From Amycolatopsis australiensis (GTDB taxonomy: Bacteria > Actinomycetota > Actinomycetes > Mycobacteriales > Pseudonocardiaceae): 64,000 bases of DNA. The notes under the pieces are model-generated. The model saw nothing but the letters and a program-made list of their open reading frames with translations, did no database searches and was not told the DNA's origin. Position numbers and translations under genes: made by a program. Shown piece by piece: positions 54,055-63,762 of this stretch. Where the stretch lies: NCBI RefSeq assembly GCF_900119165.1, contig NZ_FPJG01000006.1, positions 186,001 to 250,000 on the forward strand. Direction: 5' to 3'. Positions within the stretch are counted from its first letter, which is position 1. Each line of letters starts with the position of its first letter.

Positions 54055-55551
54055 CTAACGGTCGGGCTCGTCCGGCTCGACGTCGCCGCAGGTCTCGGTG
54101 CCTCCGGTCACAGCCTCGTCCGCTTCGGCGACACTTCCGGGTGGCGGTGCCGGGTCTTCGGCGACGCCGGATTCACCGGAAAGGACGGGTTCTTCGAGGT
54201 CCAGCTCGGCGTCGGCCTCCGCTTCGAACTCCGTGTCTTCGCCGGGTTCTTCGGGCGCCTCCTCGTCCTCTTCGGACGCTTCGATCTCCTCGACGGCTTG
54301 GGCCGCTTCGTCCGCATCGACCTCTTCGGCGTCCTGGAACGCTTCGTTGTCCTCGAGCGCTTCGGGTGGCGCAGGCGGCTCGTGCTCGCCCGCGAAGAAC
54401 GCCACGAACGACCCCGGGATGACGATCCAGCAGAACGCCACGACCGACGCGACCCCGACCGGCACGCTCACCGGGTCGAACGGGCCGTCGCCGAGCCGTC
54501 CGCCCGACAGCGAGCCCAGCGCGACACAACCGAGCGCGACCACCGCGCCGGCCACGGCGACGGCGCGGATGCGCTGCGCCGGGTCGGCGTCGACCTTGCG
54601 CAGCGACCAGCCGACCAGCACGCCGGTCGCCGCGGGCAGCGCGAGCAGCGCCGGCCACCACGCCGCGTGGTGCTCGGGCAGGCCGCCGAGCAGCGGGACG
54701 CCGGGCACCGCGCCGCCGCGGTACCCGAACATCCCGACGTTCAGGTCGCCGATCGAGAAGCCGGGGCCGGTGACGAACGACAGCGCGGCCGTGACGGCGT
54801 TCGGCAGGTACAGCACGGAAAGCAGGAAGAGCCCGAAGCTGCTGCCGAACGCCGGCTCGTACATGTCGGCGACGGTCCGCCAGGACACCGCGGTCGCGAC
54901 CGTGAACACGCCGGCCCCGACGGCCACCAGCACCGCGAGCCCCAGCGCGCCGGCCCGCAGGCCGCGCAGGGCGAGCGGGTCGACGCGCTCGGCGACGACG
55001 TCCGGCAGCCCGCAGCACCGGACGATGCCCGCGGCCGAGGCCAGCGCGGCGAGCAGGCCGGGCACGGCGAAGGCGACCAGCGGGCTCGCCGTCGCCACCG
55101 AGCCGCGCGTGCCGAGCGCCACGGCCAGCCCGCACAGCGCGTGCGCACCGGTGATCGTGACGAACACCGGCAGCGCTTCGCGGGGCGACCGGCAGCCGAG
55201 GCGGGCGGCCGCGCCGGACGCCGTCCGCGCGGCCAGCACGAGCGCGCCCAGCGTCGGCAGCACGGGCAGCACACCGAGTGGGTGACCGCCGAGGTCGAGA
55301 CGCACCTGGTGGGCGGCCAGCCAGCCGGGCCCGGCGGCGAGCAGCACACCGGTGGCGGAGAAGACGGCGCGTTCGGCGGTGAGCGTGATCAGCGCCAGCA
55401 CGGCCGCGACGGCGGCGTAGCCGGTGACCAGCGGGCCGAGCGCGGCGGCGAGCAACACCCGCACCCGCGCCGCGCGCGAGGGTCCGGCGCCGGGTTCGGG
55501 GTCGTCCACCGCTTCACCCGGCGGGCGGGGGTCGTCGGTGAGCAGCTCCAT
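54055..55551 (-). CDS. DUF6350 multi-pass membrane protein
   Basis: 498 residues (ATG 55551; GTG 55560 is an alternative). About ten hydrophobic helices from residue 30 to 385, including the conserved YLPNAVTAALSFVTGPGFS and VPLLGGLPEH typical of the actinobacterial DUF6350 family found upstream of purN-purH. The last about 110 residues are a strongly acidic, low-complexity tail (Glu/Asp/Ala repeats), predicted disordered and cytosolic. Function unknown; the link to purines is positional only. Confidence 0.85.
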   Translation of the reverse strand: MELLTDDPRPPGEAVDDPEPGAGPSRAARVRVLLAAALGPLVTGYAAVAAVLALITLTAERAVFSATGVLLAAGPGWLAAHQVRLDLGGHPLGVLPVLPTLGALVLAARTASGAAARLGCRSPREALPVFVTITGAHALCGLAVALGTRGSVATASPLVAFAVPGLLAALASAAGIVRCCGLPDVVAERVDPLALRGLRAGALGLAVLVAVGAGVFTVATAVSWRTVADMYEPAFGSSFGLFLLSVLYLPNAVTAALSFVTGPGFSIGDLNVGMFGYRGGAVPGVPLLGGLPEHHAAWWPALLALPAATGVLVGWSLRKVDADPAQRIRAVAVAGAVVALGCVALGSLSGGRLGDGPFDPVSVPVGVASVVAFCWIVIPGSFVAFFAGEHEPPAPPEALEDNEAFQDAEEVDADEAAQAVEEIEASEEDEEAPEEPGEDTEFEAEADAELDLEEPVLSGESGVAEDPAPPPGSVAEADEAVTGGTETCGDVEPDEPDR

Positions 55552-55654
55552 GATCCGCACCCTGACATCCGCGCTGCTCCGTCCGGGTGAGGCACGCCGC
55601 CGGGGAGGGACGTGGCGAAGCTAACCCACCCGGTCGGGTAACCCCGGAGTGCAA

Positions 55655-55689
55655 AACACCCGCTGTGCCACGGCGTCACAGCGGGTGTT
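55655..55689 (-). terminator. Terminator after the DUF5336 gene
   Basis: Stem AACACCCGCTGTG paired with CACAGCGGGTGTT around a nine-base loop, with A/T runs outside; it starts 14 bp beyond the DUF5336 stop on the minus strand. Confidence 0.8.
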
Positions 55690-55702
55690 CTCGCGGGCTT
55701 CG

Positions 55703-56485
55703 TCAGTTCGTCTTGCCGAACCCGCCGGGCGGCGTGCCCGGGTTGTCCGACGGCGGCGGCTGCTGGAAGAACTGGCCCTGCTGCGGGGCGTACGTCGTGG
55801 CCTGCTGTCCCGGCGGCGGCGTGGTCGACGGCGGGTTCGGCGAGCCGTACTGGCCCGGCTGCGAGAACGGCGCCGATGGCTCCCCGGCCGAGGCGACCGG
55901 GCCCGGCTGCTGGCCGAACTGCGGCCCCGGCTGGCCGAACTGCTGCTGGCCGGGCTGACCCGGCTGGCCGTACTGGCCGCCGTATTGGGGCGCGGCGGGC
56001 TTCGGCGCCGGCGGCTTGATCACGTCCTGGTCGAGCAGCAGCGCGGCGACCGCGACGAGCATCTGCAGGATGCCGAGGATCAGGATGACGGTGACGATGC
56101 CCGGCGAGGTCTGCATCGCGACCAGCGCGTCGAGGACGTCGAGCGCGCCGAGGACGCTGAACAGCGCGGCGAACGGCAGCGTCTTCGGGCCCTTCGGCAG
56201 CGCGTGCATCGCCGCGAGCAGGCCGCCGCCCAGCAGGAACGTCGTGCCGAGGCCGACGTCGGCGCTGTCGGAGAAGCCGAGGAAGTACTGGACGAGGCCG
56301 AAGACCGCGACGACGAGGGCGAGCAGCAGCGGCAGGTTCTGCGGCAGGCTCGCGCCGGCACCCGAGGGCGCCTGGTGCGAGTGCGGCGGCTGGTGCTGCG
56401 CCGGGAAGCCACTGGACGGCGGTCCGGGGGGCTGCTGGCCGCCACCCTGCTGGGGGTAGCCAGGCCCGCCGCTGGGGAAGGTCAT
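55703..56485 (-). CDS. DUF5336 (34-kDa-antigen-like) membrane protein
   Basis: 260 residues from ATG 56485, AGGAG eight bases upstream. A Gly/Pro/Gln-rich head (about 45 residues), four hydrophobic helices (about 52-158: LPLLLALVVAVFGLVQYFLGF and following), then a long Gln/Pro/Gly-rich disordered tail with QPGQ repeats. This is the arrangement of the mycobacterial 34 kDa antigenic protein family (DUF5336). Possibly an envelope scaffold. The tail composition recalls the linker of the TNT protein, but the sequences are not the same. Confidence 0.83.
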   Translation of the reverse strand: MTFPSGGPGYPQQGGGQQPPGPPSSGFPAQHQPPHSHQAPSGAGASLPQNLPLLLALVVAVFGLVQYFLGFSDSADVGLGTTFLLGGGLLAAMHALPKGPKTLPFAALFSVLGALDVLDALVAMQTSPGIVTVILILGILQMLVAVAALLLDQDVIKPPAPKPAAPQYGGQYGQPGQPGQQQFGQPGPQFGQQPGPVASAGEPSAPFSQPGQYGSPNPPSTTPPPGQQATTYAPQQGQFFQQPPPSDNPGTPPGGFGKTN

Positions 56486-56640
56486 CGGATGCACTCCTGT
56501 CGGTTCGACCGGCACTCCGGGGTACCAGGACACCCGGGGAAGACGAGGCGGCTTGCGTGCGCAGAACGCTAGCGCACTCGAAGGCCGCCAGCCCACCAGA
56601 CGCGTGAATACCTCGGGAGGTTTCGTCCCGAAACGCGACG

Positions 56641-56670
56641 AGGCCGGGCACCCCCTCGGGTGCCCGGCCT
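56641..56670 (-). terminator. sucCD terminator
   Basis: A stem of AGGCCGGGCACC paired with GGTGCCCGGCCT, closing a short C/T-rich loop, located 22 bp beyond the sucD stop. Confidence 0.85.
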
Positions 56671-56692
56671 CACCAGCGATTACGTCCCGGTG

Positions 56693-57583
56693 TCAGCCGA
56701 GGTTGTTGTACAGCTCACGCGCGAGGACGGCGGTCTCGCTCGGGGTCTTGCCGACCTTGACGCCGGCGGCCTCGAGGGCCTCCTTCTTCGCGGCGGCCGT
56801 GCCGGAGGAGCCCGACACGATGGCGCCCGCGTGGCCCATGGTCTTGCCCTCGGGCGCGGTGAAGCCCGCGACGTAGCCGACGACCGGCTTCGTCACGTTC
56901 TCCTTGATGTAGGCCGCGGCGCGCTCTTCGGCGTCGCCGCCGATCTCGCCGATCATCACGATGACCTTGGTCTCGGGGTCGGCCTCGAACGCCTCGAGGG
57001 CGTCGATGTGCGTGGTGCCGATGATCGGGTCACCGCCGATGCCGACCGCGGTCGAGAAGCCGATGTCCCGCAGCTCGTACATCATCTGGTAGGTCAGCGT
57101 GCCGGACTTCGACACGAGACCGATGTTGCCGGGGCCGGTGATGTCGGCCGGGATGATGCCGGCGTTCGACTTGCCCGGGCTGATCACGCCGGGGCAGTTC
57201 GGGCCGATGATCCGGGTCTTGTTGCCCTTGGCGACGGCGTGGGCCCAGAAGTAGGCCGAGTCGTGCACCGGGATGCCCTCGGTGATCACCACGGCCAGCG
57301 GGATCTCGGCGTCGATGGCCTCGATGACCGCGTCCTTGGCGAACTTCGGCGGCACGAAGATGACCGAGACGTCGGCGCCGGTCTCCTTGATGGCCTCCTC
57401 GACCGTGCCGAACACGGTGAGGTCCTTGCCCTCGATGGTGACCGTCTGGCCGGCCTTGCGGGCGTTGACGCCGCCCACGATGTTCGTGCCGGACTTCAGC
57501 ATCTTGGTCGCGTGCTTCATGCCCTCGGAGCCGGTGAGCCCCTGGACGATGACCTTGCTGTTCTCGTTGAGGAAGATCGACAT
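56693..57583 (-). CDS. sucD: Succinyl-CoA ligase alpha subunit
   Basis: TCA-cycle step making succinate and a nucleoside triphosphate from succinyl-CoA; the alpha subunit carries CoA and the phospho-His. 296 residues from ATG 57583 (one base after the sucC stop). CoA-binding [41 protein letters not shown] and catalytic His in [13 protein letters not shown] are visible. Supplies SdhCDAB's substrate in the cycle. Confidence 0.96.
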   Translation of the reverse strand: MSIFLNENSKVIVQGLTGSEGMKHATKMLKSGTNIVGGVNARKAGQTVTIEGKDLTVFGTVEEAIKETGADVSVIFVPPKFAKDAVIEAIDAEIPLAVVITEGIPVHDSAYFWAHAVAKGNKTRIIGPNCPGVISPGKSNAGIIPADITGPGNIGLVSKSGTLTYQMMYELRDIGFSTAVGIGGDPIIGTTHIDALEAFEADPETKVIVMIGEIGGDAEERAAAYIKENVTKPVVGYVAGFTAPEGKTMGHAGAIVSGSSGTAAAKKEALEAAGVKVGKTPSETAVLARELYNNLG

Positions 57584-57584
57584 C

Positions 57585-58754
57585 TCACGCACCTGCCGCG
57601 GCGAGCTCGGCAGCCTTGTCGGCCGCGTTGTCCATTGTGTCCACCACGGTGACCAGCGGGTGGTTCGCGTCGGCCAGGATCTTCCGGCCTTCCACGACGT
57701 TGTTGCCGTCCAGGCGGACGACCAGCGGCTTGGTGGCCTCGTCGCCCAGGATCTTCAGGGCCTCGACGATGCCGTTCGCCACCGCGTCGCAGGCAGTGAT
57801 GCCGCCGAAGACGTTGACGAAGACGCTCTTCACGTCGGTGTCGTTGAGGATGACGTCCAGGCCGGCCGCCATGACCTCGGCCGACGCGCCGCCGCCGATG
57901 TCGAGGAAGTTGGCCGGCTTCACGCCGCCGTGCTTCTCGCCCGCGTACGCCACGACGTCCAAAGTGGACATGACCAGGCCCGCGCCGTTGCCGATGATGC
58001 CGACCTCGCCGTCGAGCTTGACGTAGTTGAGGTCCTTGGCCTTGGCCTTGGCTTCGAGGGGGTTCTCGGCTTCCTTGTCCACCAGGGCCTCGTGGCCCGG
58101 CTGGCGGAAGGAGGCGTTCTCGTCGAGGGTGACCTTGCCGTCGAGGGCGATGATCTTGTCCTGCGGGTCGCGGACCAGCGGGTTGACCTCGACCAGGGTC
58201 GCGTCCTCGGAGACGAAGGTCTCCCAGAGCTTCACGACGACGTCGGCGGCTTCGTCGATGATCTCGGCCGGGAAGTTGCCGGCCTTCAGGATCTCGAGCG
58301 CCTTCGCCTTGTCCACGCCGGCGATCGCGTCGACGGGAACCTTCGCGAGCGCCTCGGGGCGCTCGACGGCGAGCTGCTCGATCTCCATGCCGCCCTCGGC
58401 GGACGCCATCGCCAGGAACGTGCGGTTCGCGCGGTCCAGCAGGAAGGAGAAGTAGTACTCGGACGCGATGTCCGAAGCTTCGGCCACGAGCACGCGACGC
58501 GTGACGTGGCCCTTGATGTCGAGGCCGAGGATGGCTTCCGCCTTCTCCTTCGCCTCGTCCGGCGTCTGGGCCAGCTTGACGCCACCGGCCTTGCCCCGGC
58601 CGCCGACCTTCACCTGCGCCTTGACGACGACCTGGGTGCCGATCTGCTCCGCGGCGGCCTTGGCTTCTTCGGGGTTGCTAGCCACCGAGCCCGGCAGAAC
58701 CGGTACTCCGTGGGCGGCGAAGAGATCCCTCGCCTGGTACTCGTAGAGGTCCAC
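57585..58754 (-). CDS. sucC: Succinyl-CoA ligase beta subunit
   Basis: ATP-grasp subunit, 389 residues from GTG 58754 (AGGAG nine bases upstream; longer frame rejected). [23 protein letters not shown] start (position 1 is the GTG Val), [38 protein letters not shown] and [16 protein letters not shown]. Coupled to sucD. Confidence 0.96.
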   Translation of the reverse strand: MDLYEYQARDLFAAHGVPVLPGSVASNPEEAKAAAEQIGTQVVVKAQVKVGGRGKAGGVKLAQTPDEAKEKAEAILGLDIKGHVTRRVLVAEASDIASEYYFSFLLDRANRTFLAMASAEGGMEIEQLAVERPEALAKVPVDAIAGVDKAKALEILKAGNFPAEIIDEAADVVVKLWETFVSEDATLVEVNPLVRDPQDKIIALDGKVTLDENASFRQPGHEALVDKEAENPLEAKAKAKDLNYVKLDGEVGIIGNGAGLVMSTLDVVAYAGEKHGGVKPANFLDIGGGASAEVMAAGLDVILNDTDVKSVFVNVFGGITACDAVANGIVEALKILGDEATKPLVVRLDGNNVVEGRKILADANHPLVTVVDTMDNAADKAAELAAAGA

Positions 58755-58871
58755 TACTCCAGTCTCCTGACGACACGCCACTGTGGTGGTCCGTTGCCGG
58801 ACCGCGCTGTCGGACCAGTCGAGGTTAGCGACCTGCGCAGACGCAGGGGACTCCGCACCTGGTGAAGTCGG

Positions 58872-59186
58872 TCACCGTGCGCGGTCAGACGGTGCTTCAG
58901 CGGTGTGAGACCGCCCACCGGCGAGCCATTCCGCGGCTTCTCCGGCGGTCGTGAAGACGCGGACACCCAGCGCGCGCTTCAGGCCATCGGGTGGTTCGGC
59001 GCCGAGCACGCCGACGGCGTCCGGGTCCTCCTGCTCGGCGGTGCGCAGGATCTGCTCGGCGGTGCCGAGGGGTCCGGCGTGGACGACCTCGACGCCTTCG
59101 TCACGCAGGACGCGGCCGAGCGCGACGGCGGCCGGGTCGGGACGGGCGAACTCGACGAGGAGCACCCGCGGGCGGTCACGCGGCAC
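58872..59186 (-). CDS. B12-binding-domain-like small protein, lacking the cobalamin His
   Basis: 104 residues from GTG 59186, starting within the last bases of the upstream membrane-protein gene (11-bp overlap). The pattern VLLVEFARPDPAAVALGRVL, EGVEVVHAGPLGTAEQIL, EDPDAVGVLG resembles the Rossmann-like B12-binding fold of methylmalonyl-CoA mutase small domains, but the DxHxxG motif is missing, so cobalamin is probably not bound in the usual way. The last about 15 residues are polar. Function unknown. Confidence 0.65.
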   Translation of the reverse strand: MPRDRPRVLLVEFARPDPAAVALGRVLRDEGVEVVHAGPLGTAEQILRTAEQEDPDAVGVLGAEPPDGLKRALGVRVFTTAGEAAEWLAGGRSHTAEAPSDRAR

Positions 59187-60996
59187 GGCGGTCTTTCGCC
59201 GAGATGCCCGCGGCGACGAGCAAGGCGGCCACGGCGGCGAGCGCGACCCAGAACCCGGCCGACGGGCTCGCGTCGCCGAGAGCGCCGCCGACGAGCGGAA
59301 GCTCGGCGGCGTGCAGCGCGACGAGCAGGGCGGCGCCGGTGAGCAGGGCCGCACCCGGTCGCGGCCGGGAGCGCAGCGCGAGCAGGGCCGCGCCGACGAC
59401 GACCACGGCGGCGGTCAGCAGTCCCCACGAAGGCGTGTCGAAGTTCGACCAGAGCCCGGGCGCGACGTAACCGGGGACGCTGAAGACGGGCAGCCCGAAC
59501 GCGGCGACGGCCAGCACCGCGCCGGCGACGACGGGGGTGAGCAAGTTCTTGTCCGGCTCGCCGCCGTCCCCGGCGTCTTCGCGTTCGACGACGCCGGTGC
59601 CGACGGCGGCGAGCGCGACCAGCGCGGCGAGGACGAGCGCGGCGAACGTCCAGCCCGCGCCGGCGCCGAGGTCGTAGGTGAAGGCGGGGGTGGCGCCCGA
59701 CGTCCCGCCGAGGTCCGCGCCGCCGAAGCCGGCGAGGTTGCCGGCCTGGGTCGCGGTGAGCGCGGTGTTGAGGACGGCCGTGCCGGCCAGGACGATCCCG
59801 GCCCAGGCGAGCCCGAGCACCGGCCGCGCGAAAGGCGCGGTCTTCGGGACGAGGGTGCCGGCGGCGGGGACGGCGACGACGAGCGCGGCGGTGAGCAGGA
59901 ACCACCGGGCGGGGCTGTCGGCGGCGGCGCTGACCGGCGCGGCGCCGCCGGGGTTCAGCGCGGTGACGGCGACCTGCGGCGCGAAGGTGCCGACGACGGC
60001 CGCGACGGCGGTGGCGAGCCCGAGCACCCCGGTCGTCAGCCGCCACCAGAACAGGCCGGGGACCTTGACGTCGGCTTCGGTGTCTTTCGGCTGCTCGGTC
60101 AGCCGCGTCCCGGCGAGGCAGGCGATGACGGCGGTCGCCGCGAGGACGAGGACCGGCCCCCAGGTGACGTGCAGGTCCGCGCGGAAGAGCCCGGCGAGGA
60201 CGGGCGGCGCGGCGACGGCGAAGGCCCCGGCGGTCAGCCCGCCCAGAGCCCCACGGGCGGTGCCTTCGTCCGGAGCGGCGAGGGCGAGGGCGGCGGCCAG
60301 CGGCAGCCCGGCGGCGAGCAGGAGGTAACCGCCGAGGGCGGGCCAGGGCCCTTCGAAGGCGGCGCGGGCGAGCAGGAAGCCGTTGTCGGAGTCGACGGGC
60401 TCGGTGAGCAGCCCGACCGAAGCGGCGACGGCGAGCAGCGGGACGAGCAGCCGCCAGCGCCGGCGTTCGGGTTCCTCGCCGCTGCGGGTCGCGCGCCAGG
60501 CGGCGACACCGGCGGCCGCGGTGAGGACGTGCCCGGCGACGAGCAGCCAGAACCCGGCGCCGACCGAGGAGCTGCCGAGGAAGCGGTCGGGCAGGTACAG
60601 CTCGGGCCGGATGGTGAGCGGCCCGTTGACGGCGAACTGCAGGTCGAGCAGCAGGCGCCCGGGAGCGAGGGCGGCGAGGCCGAGAAGCAGCCCGGCGGCG
60701 AGCCGGGGCCGGCGCCGCGCGGCCTGGATGGCGACGGCGACGGGAGCGAGGGCGAGCAGCGCCAGCCACGGCCAGCTGAGGAACCCGGGCCCGGCGGCGG
60801 GAGAGACGGGCACGAGGGCGGCAGCGGTCAGCGCGACGGCGCCCAGCGTGGCGAGGCCGAGGGCGAGCTTGGTTTCGCGGCTGTCCGTGTCGGCGTCCCA
60901 GGCTTCGGGTACTGACAGAGAGCCGGGGCGAGGGGCCGCGGGGTCGTGCGGGGAGCCGGGGGTGCTCCCGTCGGGGTGCTCGGAACGTGGGGGCAT
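59176..60996 (-). CDS. Large multi-pass membrane protein, unknown
   Basis: 606 residues from ATG 60996. A polar head of about 45 residues (Pro/Ser/Asp-rich) and then about 14 to 16 hydrophobic helices up to the C-terminus, with charged loops such as WRATRSGEEPERRRWR and VEREDAGDGGEPDKN. No catalytic motif is apparent. No family recognised; similar unnamed proteins occur near sucCD in actinobacteria, to my recollection only. The gene for the B12-like protein overlaps its 3' end. Confidence 0.75.
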   Translation of the reverse strand: MPPRSEHPDGSTPGSPHDPAAPRPGSLSVPEAWDADTDSRETKLALGLATLGAVALTAAALVPVSPAAGPGFLSWPWLALLALAPVAVAIQAARRRPRLAAGLLLGLAALAPGRLLLDLQFAVNGPLTIRPELYLPDRFLGSSSVGAGFWLLVAGHVLTAAAGVAAWRATRSGEEPERRRWRLLVPLLAVAASVGLLTEPVDSDNGFLLARAAFEGPWPALGGYLLLAAGLPLAAALALAAPDEGTARGALGGLTAGAFAVAAPPVLAGLFRADLHVTWGPVLVLAATAVIACLAGTRLTEQPKDTEADVKVPGLFWWRLTTGVLGLATAVAAVVGTFAPQVAVTALNPGGAAPVSAAADSPARWFLLTAALVVAVPAAGTLVPKTAPFARPVLGLAWAGIVLAGTAVLNTALTATQAGNLAGFGGADLGGTSGATPAFTYDLGAGAGWTFAALVLAALVALAAVGTGVVEREDAGDGGEPDKNLLTPVVAGAVLAVAAFGLPVFSVPGYVAPGLWSNFDTPSWGLLTAAVVVVGAALLALRSRPRPGAALLTGAALLVALHAAELPLVGGALGDASPSAGFWVALAAVAALLVAAGISAKDRRAA

Positions 60997-61597
60997 TACC
61001 CGCGACGCTAGCAAGGTCCGGTTGGGGTGGCCGCGTTCGCGGGGCGCGAGTCGCCGACTCGGCGAGGCCGTGCCCGGTAATCGGACGATCGGGACATATC
61101 ACGCGGCTGACCGTTGCCGCCCGACGATGAGTCGCCGAACGGTTCGCAGGCGTCGCCGAACGGTCGGCCCAGGCGTCACATCCTCGACTTCGCAGCAGCC
61201 TTTTCCGCCTGACAGGGCCGGTTCCGCTGACCCGTGAGGCGTCGAAAAGGTGTCAACATCCGCTGGCAAACCCTTATTCCGGCCGTTTCGAGCCTCCACG
61301 GCCCTCAGGCAGCCTCCAACAGAGCGCAAGAGCTGTAAGGCAAGTCACAACCAACGTCGTAAACCCCCTCTGACTTTCGGTAATCGACACAGGTCGGCGG
61401 CTGATCGACGCCACCCGATCGGCCGACGCCGGGGGCAGATCTTGCCTAGAGAGGTGCCCCTTCGTTACTGTCCCCCGGTCCCCATTACAGTCAGGTCACG
61501 AAGTAGGACGCCGAGCGAACCGCCCCCGAGGTTGGCTCACCGGGTTCCCCCGCCCGCAGTCCTCAGACCCGGCTCCCCGACGATGGAAGGCTCTGTC
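60997..61597. promoter_or_regulatory. Long divergent intergenic region upstream of the M23 peptidase
   Basis: About 600 bp. It contains two direct copies of GTCGCCGAACGGT (61131-61143 and 61152-61164, 21 bp apart) and less GC-rich stretches at 61230-61400. A long 5' leader for the peptidase mRNA is likely; the conserved GGGAACC-type boxes of the c-di-AMP riboswitch found before some actinobacterial cell-wall hydrolases were looked for and not seen. Confidence 0.4.
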
Positions 61598-62410
61598 TTG
61601 GCTTCACACCGCTCCCCCGGCGGCCAAGCTCCTTCCCCGGCACTGAAGGACGCACTGGAAGGTGCAGTCGTCCGTGTCCGGGGTGCGCACCGCATCGCCC
61701 CGCCCTCCTCGGCCCTTTGTGGCCGTGTCGTGGTCGCCGCGGTGGCGGCCGGAGCGTTCGCCGCCGCAGCAGCGGGCCAGACACTCAAGACGGTCACCGA
61801 CTCCGACGCGGCCGTGACGCCGCTGGCCAACAGCCAGGACGCCAGCGCGTCCCTGACCGCGGGAGGTGCGGGCTCCGGGGGTGCCCCCGAGCTCCTGCCG
61901 ACCGGCCACACCGTCGACGCCTCCGCCGAGGCCGCGAAGCTCTCCGACAGCGCCTCCGTCACGCAGGCGCGTGAGCAGCGCGAAGCCGACGCCGCGAAGA
62001 AGGCCGCCGAAGAAGCCTCTCGCCCCAAGACCTGCCTCCCGGCTCACGGGACGTTCACGTCGGGCTTCGGCGCCCGGTGGGGCACGAGCCACCTGGGTAT
62101 CGACATCGCCAACGCGATCGGCACCCCGATCTACGCGGCCTCCGACGGCACGGTGATCGAGGCCGGCCCGGCGAGCGGCTTCGGCCTGTGGGTCCGCATC
62201 CAGCTCGACGACGGCACGATCCAGGTCTACGGCCACATGAACAGCTTCTCCGTGAAGGAGGGGCAGAAGGTCAAGTGCGGCGAGCAGATCGCGGAGATCG
62301 GCAACCGCGGCCAGAGCACCGGCCCGCACCTGCACTTCGAGGTGTGGCAGAACGGCACGAAGAAGATCGACCCCCGGCCGTGGCTGGCCGCGCGCGGCAT
62401 CGTCATCTGA
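61598..62410 (+). CDS. Secreted M23 (LytM-like) peptidase
   Basis: 270 residues from TTG 61598, GGAAGG seven bases upstream; ATG 61583 is an in-frame alternative. After a polar N-terminal part of about 45 residues there is an export helix (CGRVVVAAVAAGAFAAAAAG), then a linker with a charged helix (AREQREADAAKKAAEEA), then the M23 domain: GTSHLGIDIAN (His and Asp zinc ligands), YGHMNSF, and the catalytic-metal GPHLHFEVW. It has Cys in KTCLP and VKCGEQ that may pair. Role: peptidoglycan endopeptidase or activator. Confidence 0.9.
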   Translation: MASHRSPGGQAPSPALKDALEGAVVRVRGAHRIAPPSSALCGRVVVAAVAAGAFAAAAAGQTLKTVTDSDAAVTPLANSQDASASLTAGGAGSGGAPELLPTGHTVDASAEAAKLSDSASVTQAREQREADAAKKAAEEASRPKTCLPAHGTFTSGFGARWGTSHLGIDIANAIGTPIYAASDGTVIEAGPASGFGLWVRIQLDDGTIQVYGHMNSFSVKEGQKVKCGEQIAEIGNRGQSTGPHLHFEVWQNGTKKIDPRPWLAARGIVI

Positions 62411-62499
62411 CCCGTTCACGACGCCCCCTCGCGTGCTGAGCGCGCGGGGAAACCGGCCACAGAGCGCTGTTTCGCCGCCGAGGGCCGACGCCGACCCTC

Positions 62500-62960
62500 G
62501 GCACGGCGAACACCGGTGCCGGTTGAGCACCCGCCGCTCGGGAACACCCGGTGCGATCGAGGTTCCGCCGCAGGTGAGCCTCGCCCCGGGCGAGCACCCC
62601 GAGTCGGCTGAACACACGCCGTTCGGAACGCCTGCTGGCCGGAGCCCCGCCGCAGCGAGACAAACCACCCCGCGCGAACACCCGCGCCGACCGAGCACGC
62701 GCCGTTCGGAACGCCTGCTGGCCGGAGCCCCGCCGCAGCGAGACACGCCTCCCCGTGCGAACACCCGACTGGCTGAACACGCGCCACTGGAACGCCCGCC
62801 GGACGAAGCCCCGCCGTAGCAAGACAAACCACCCCGCGCGAACACCCGAGCTGACTGAACACGCGGCGCTGGGTACGCCCGCCGACCGGAGCCCCGCCGC
62901 AGCGAGACAAACCACCCCGCGCGAACACCCGCGGCCGCCGAGACCCCGCCGCCGGGAGAA
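62500..62960. repeat. Degenerate 83-bp tandem array
   Basis: Equivalent points recur at about 62533, 62618, 62701, 62783 and 62866 (periods 85, 83, 82, 83). Best copies share GCCGTTCGGAACGCCTGCTG and a following AGCGAGACAAACCACC segment. The period is not a multiple of three and varies, so the open frames here are not genes. It lies in the 900-bp gap (62411-63310), where nothing else is recognised. Confidence 0.78.
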
Positions 62961-63310
62961 CGCCCGCCCCAGCGAGGGCCACGCCACCGGGCACCAGTCC
63001 GCTCCGACTGAGCCGTTTCCCGGCGCGACAACCCACTCCGGGCGAACGCCCCCTCCGGCCGAATCCGCGGGTGACGGCACGCTCCAGCCAGCTCCCCGCC
63101 TCCTGGGGGACGCTTGCCCGGCGGCCGAACCGCTCTCGCGCTGAAACCCGTCACGAACTGAGAGATCGCCGCCAGGGCCAATCGGCAAACTCCCGCTTCG
63201 GGTGATCTTCGCCCGCGGACTCCCCTGGGCGCCCGAAACCCGCCCTCGGCCACCGGAACCCCACCCCGGCCGCCCAGGCCGTCACAAGCCGCCTCAGCGC
63301 GGGGAACCGC

Positions 63311-63646
63311 CTATCGTTGCCCGCCCGGCAACCGGCGGATGAAGTACGCCACCGCGATCTGCCACACCGTGCACAGCTCCGTCGCGGAGCGGACACGCGC
63401 GGCACGACGTGTCGTCCAGCGGCGTCCCCGGCCGCAGGTGACACATCGGCCGTCCGCTCCCAGCTCGTGCTGCTTGAGCAGCGCTCGCCAGGCGGCAGCC
63501 AGCCGGCACGCCTCCGCTCCCGCACGCGAAGAGCTTCCCGAAGCCCCCGAAGGCTCCCGACCCCGATCGGGAACCGCAGTCCCCAGGACTCCTCGCAGGT
63601 ATTTCTGTACCCCTTCGGCCAGCAGGCCAAACAGCACCGGGTCCAC
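63311..63646 (-). CDS. Small Cys-containing protein behind a LexA box, unknown
   Basis: 111 residues from GTG 63646, with GGAGGGGG eight bases upstream. Hydrophilic and helical; a conserved-looking core RCVTCGRGRRW, then ELCTVWQIAVAYFI, gives three Cys in the C-terminal half, a pattern I have seen in unnamed actinobacterial proteins of this size. No membrane segment. A perfect SOS box ends 18 bp upstream of the start, so damage-induced expression is strongly suggested. Function unknown. Confidence 0.72.
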   Translation of the reverse strand: MDPVLFGLLAEGVQKYLRGVLGTAVPDRGREPSGASGSSSRAGAEACRLAAAWRALLKQHELGADGRCVTCGRGRRWTTRRAARVRSATELCTVWQIAVAYFIRRLPGGQR

Positions 63647-63664
63647 ACCACACTACCCCCTCCG

Positions 63665-63680
63665 TCGAACTTGTGTTCGA
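63665..63680. promoter_or_regulatory. LexA (SOS) box upstream of the small Cys protein
   Basis: TCGAACTTGTGTTCGA matches the actinobacterial consensus TCGAACNNNNGTTCGA at all 12 fixed positions. On the minus strand it is immediately before the ribosome site of the gene at 63311-63646; pcrA ends on the other side, so the box cannot serve pcrA. Confidence 0.88.
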
Positions 63681-63762
63681 TGACGGGGTCAGTTCTACCG
63701 GCGGGGTACGACGATTTCGGGGGCGATCGCCGGGATCGGCGCCGGGTTCACTCGGACGGGTG

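Noticed and set aside
60997..61597. c-di-AMP (ydaO) riboswitch upstream of the M23 peptidase
   Set aside because: The conserved sequence boxes could not be found by eye; a covariance model search would decide.
61604..63253. Minus-strand 549-codon frame with repeated Gly/Leu/Arg units through the 83-bp array
   Set aside because: The repeat period is not a multiple of three, so repeats appear in several frames; it also lies antisense to the M23 peptidase.
63151..63651. Longer overlapping frames at the SOS-regulated gene (starts 63651 and 63653)
   Set aside because: The frame starting at 63646 has the better spacing from the ribosome site and the most protein-like, family-like sequence.
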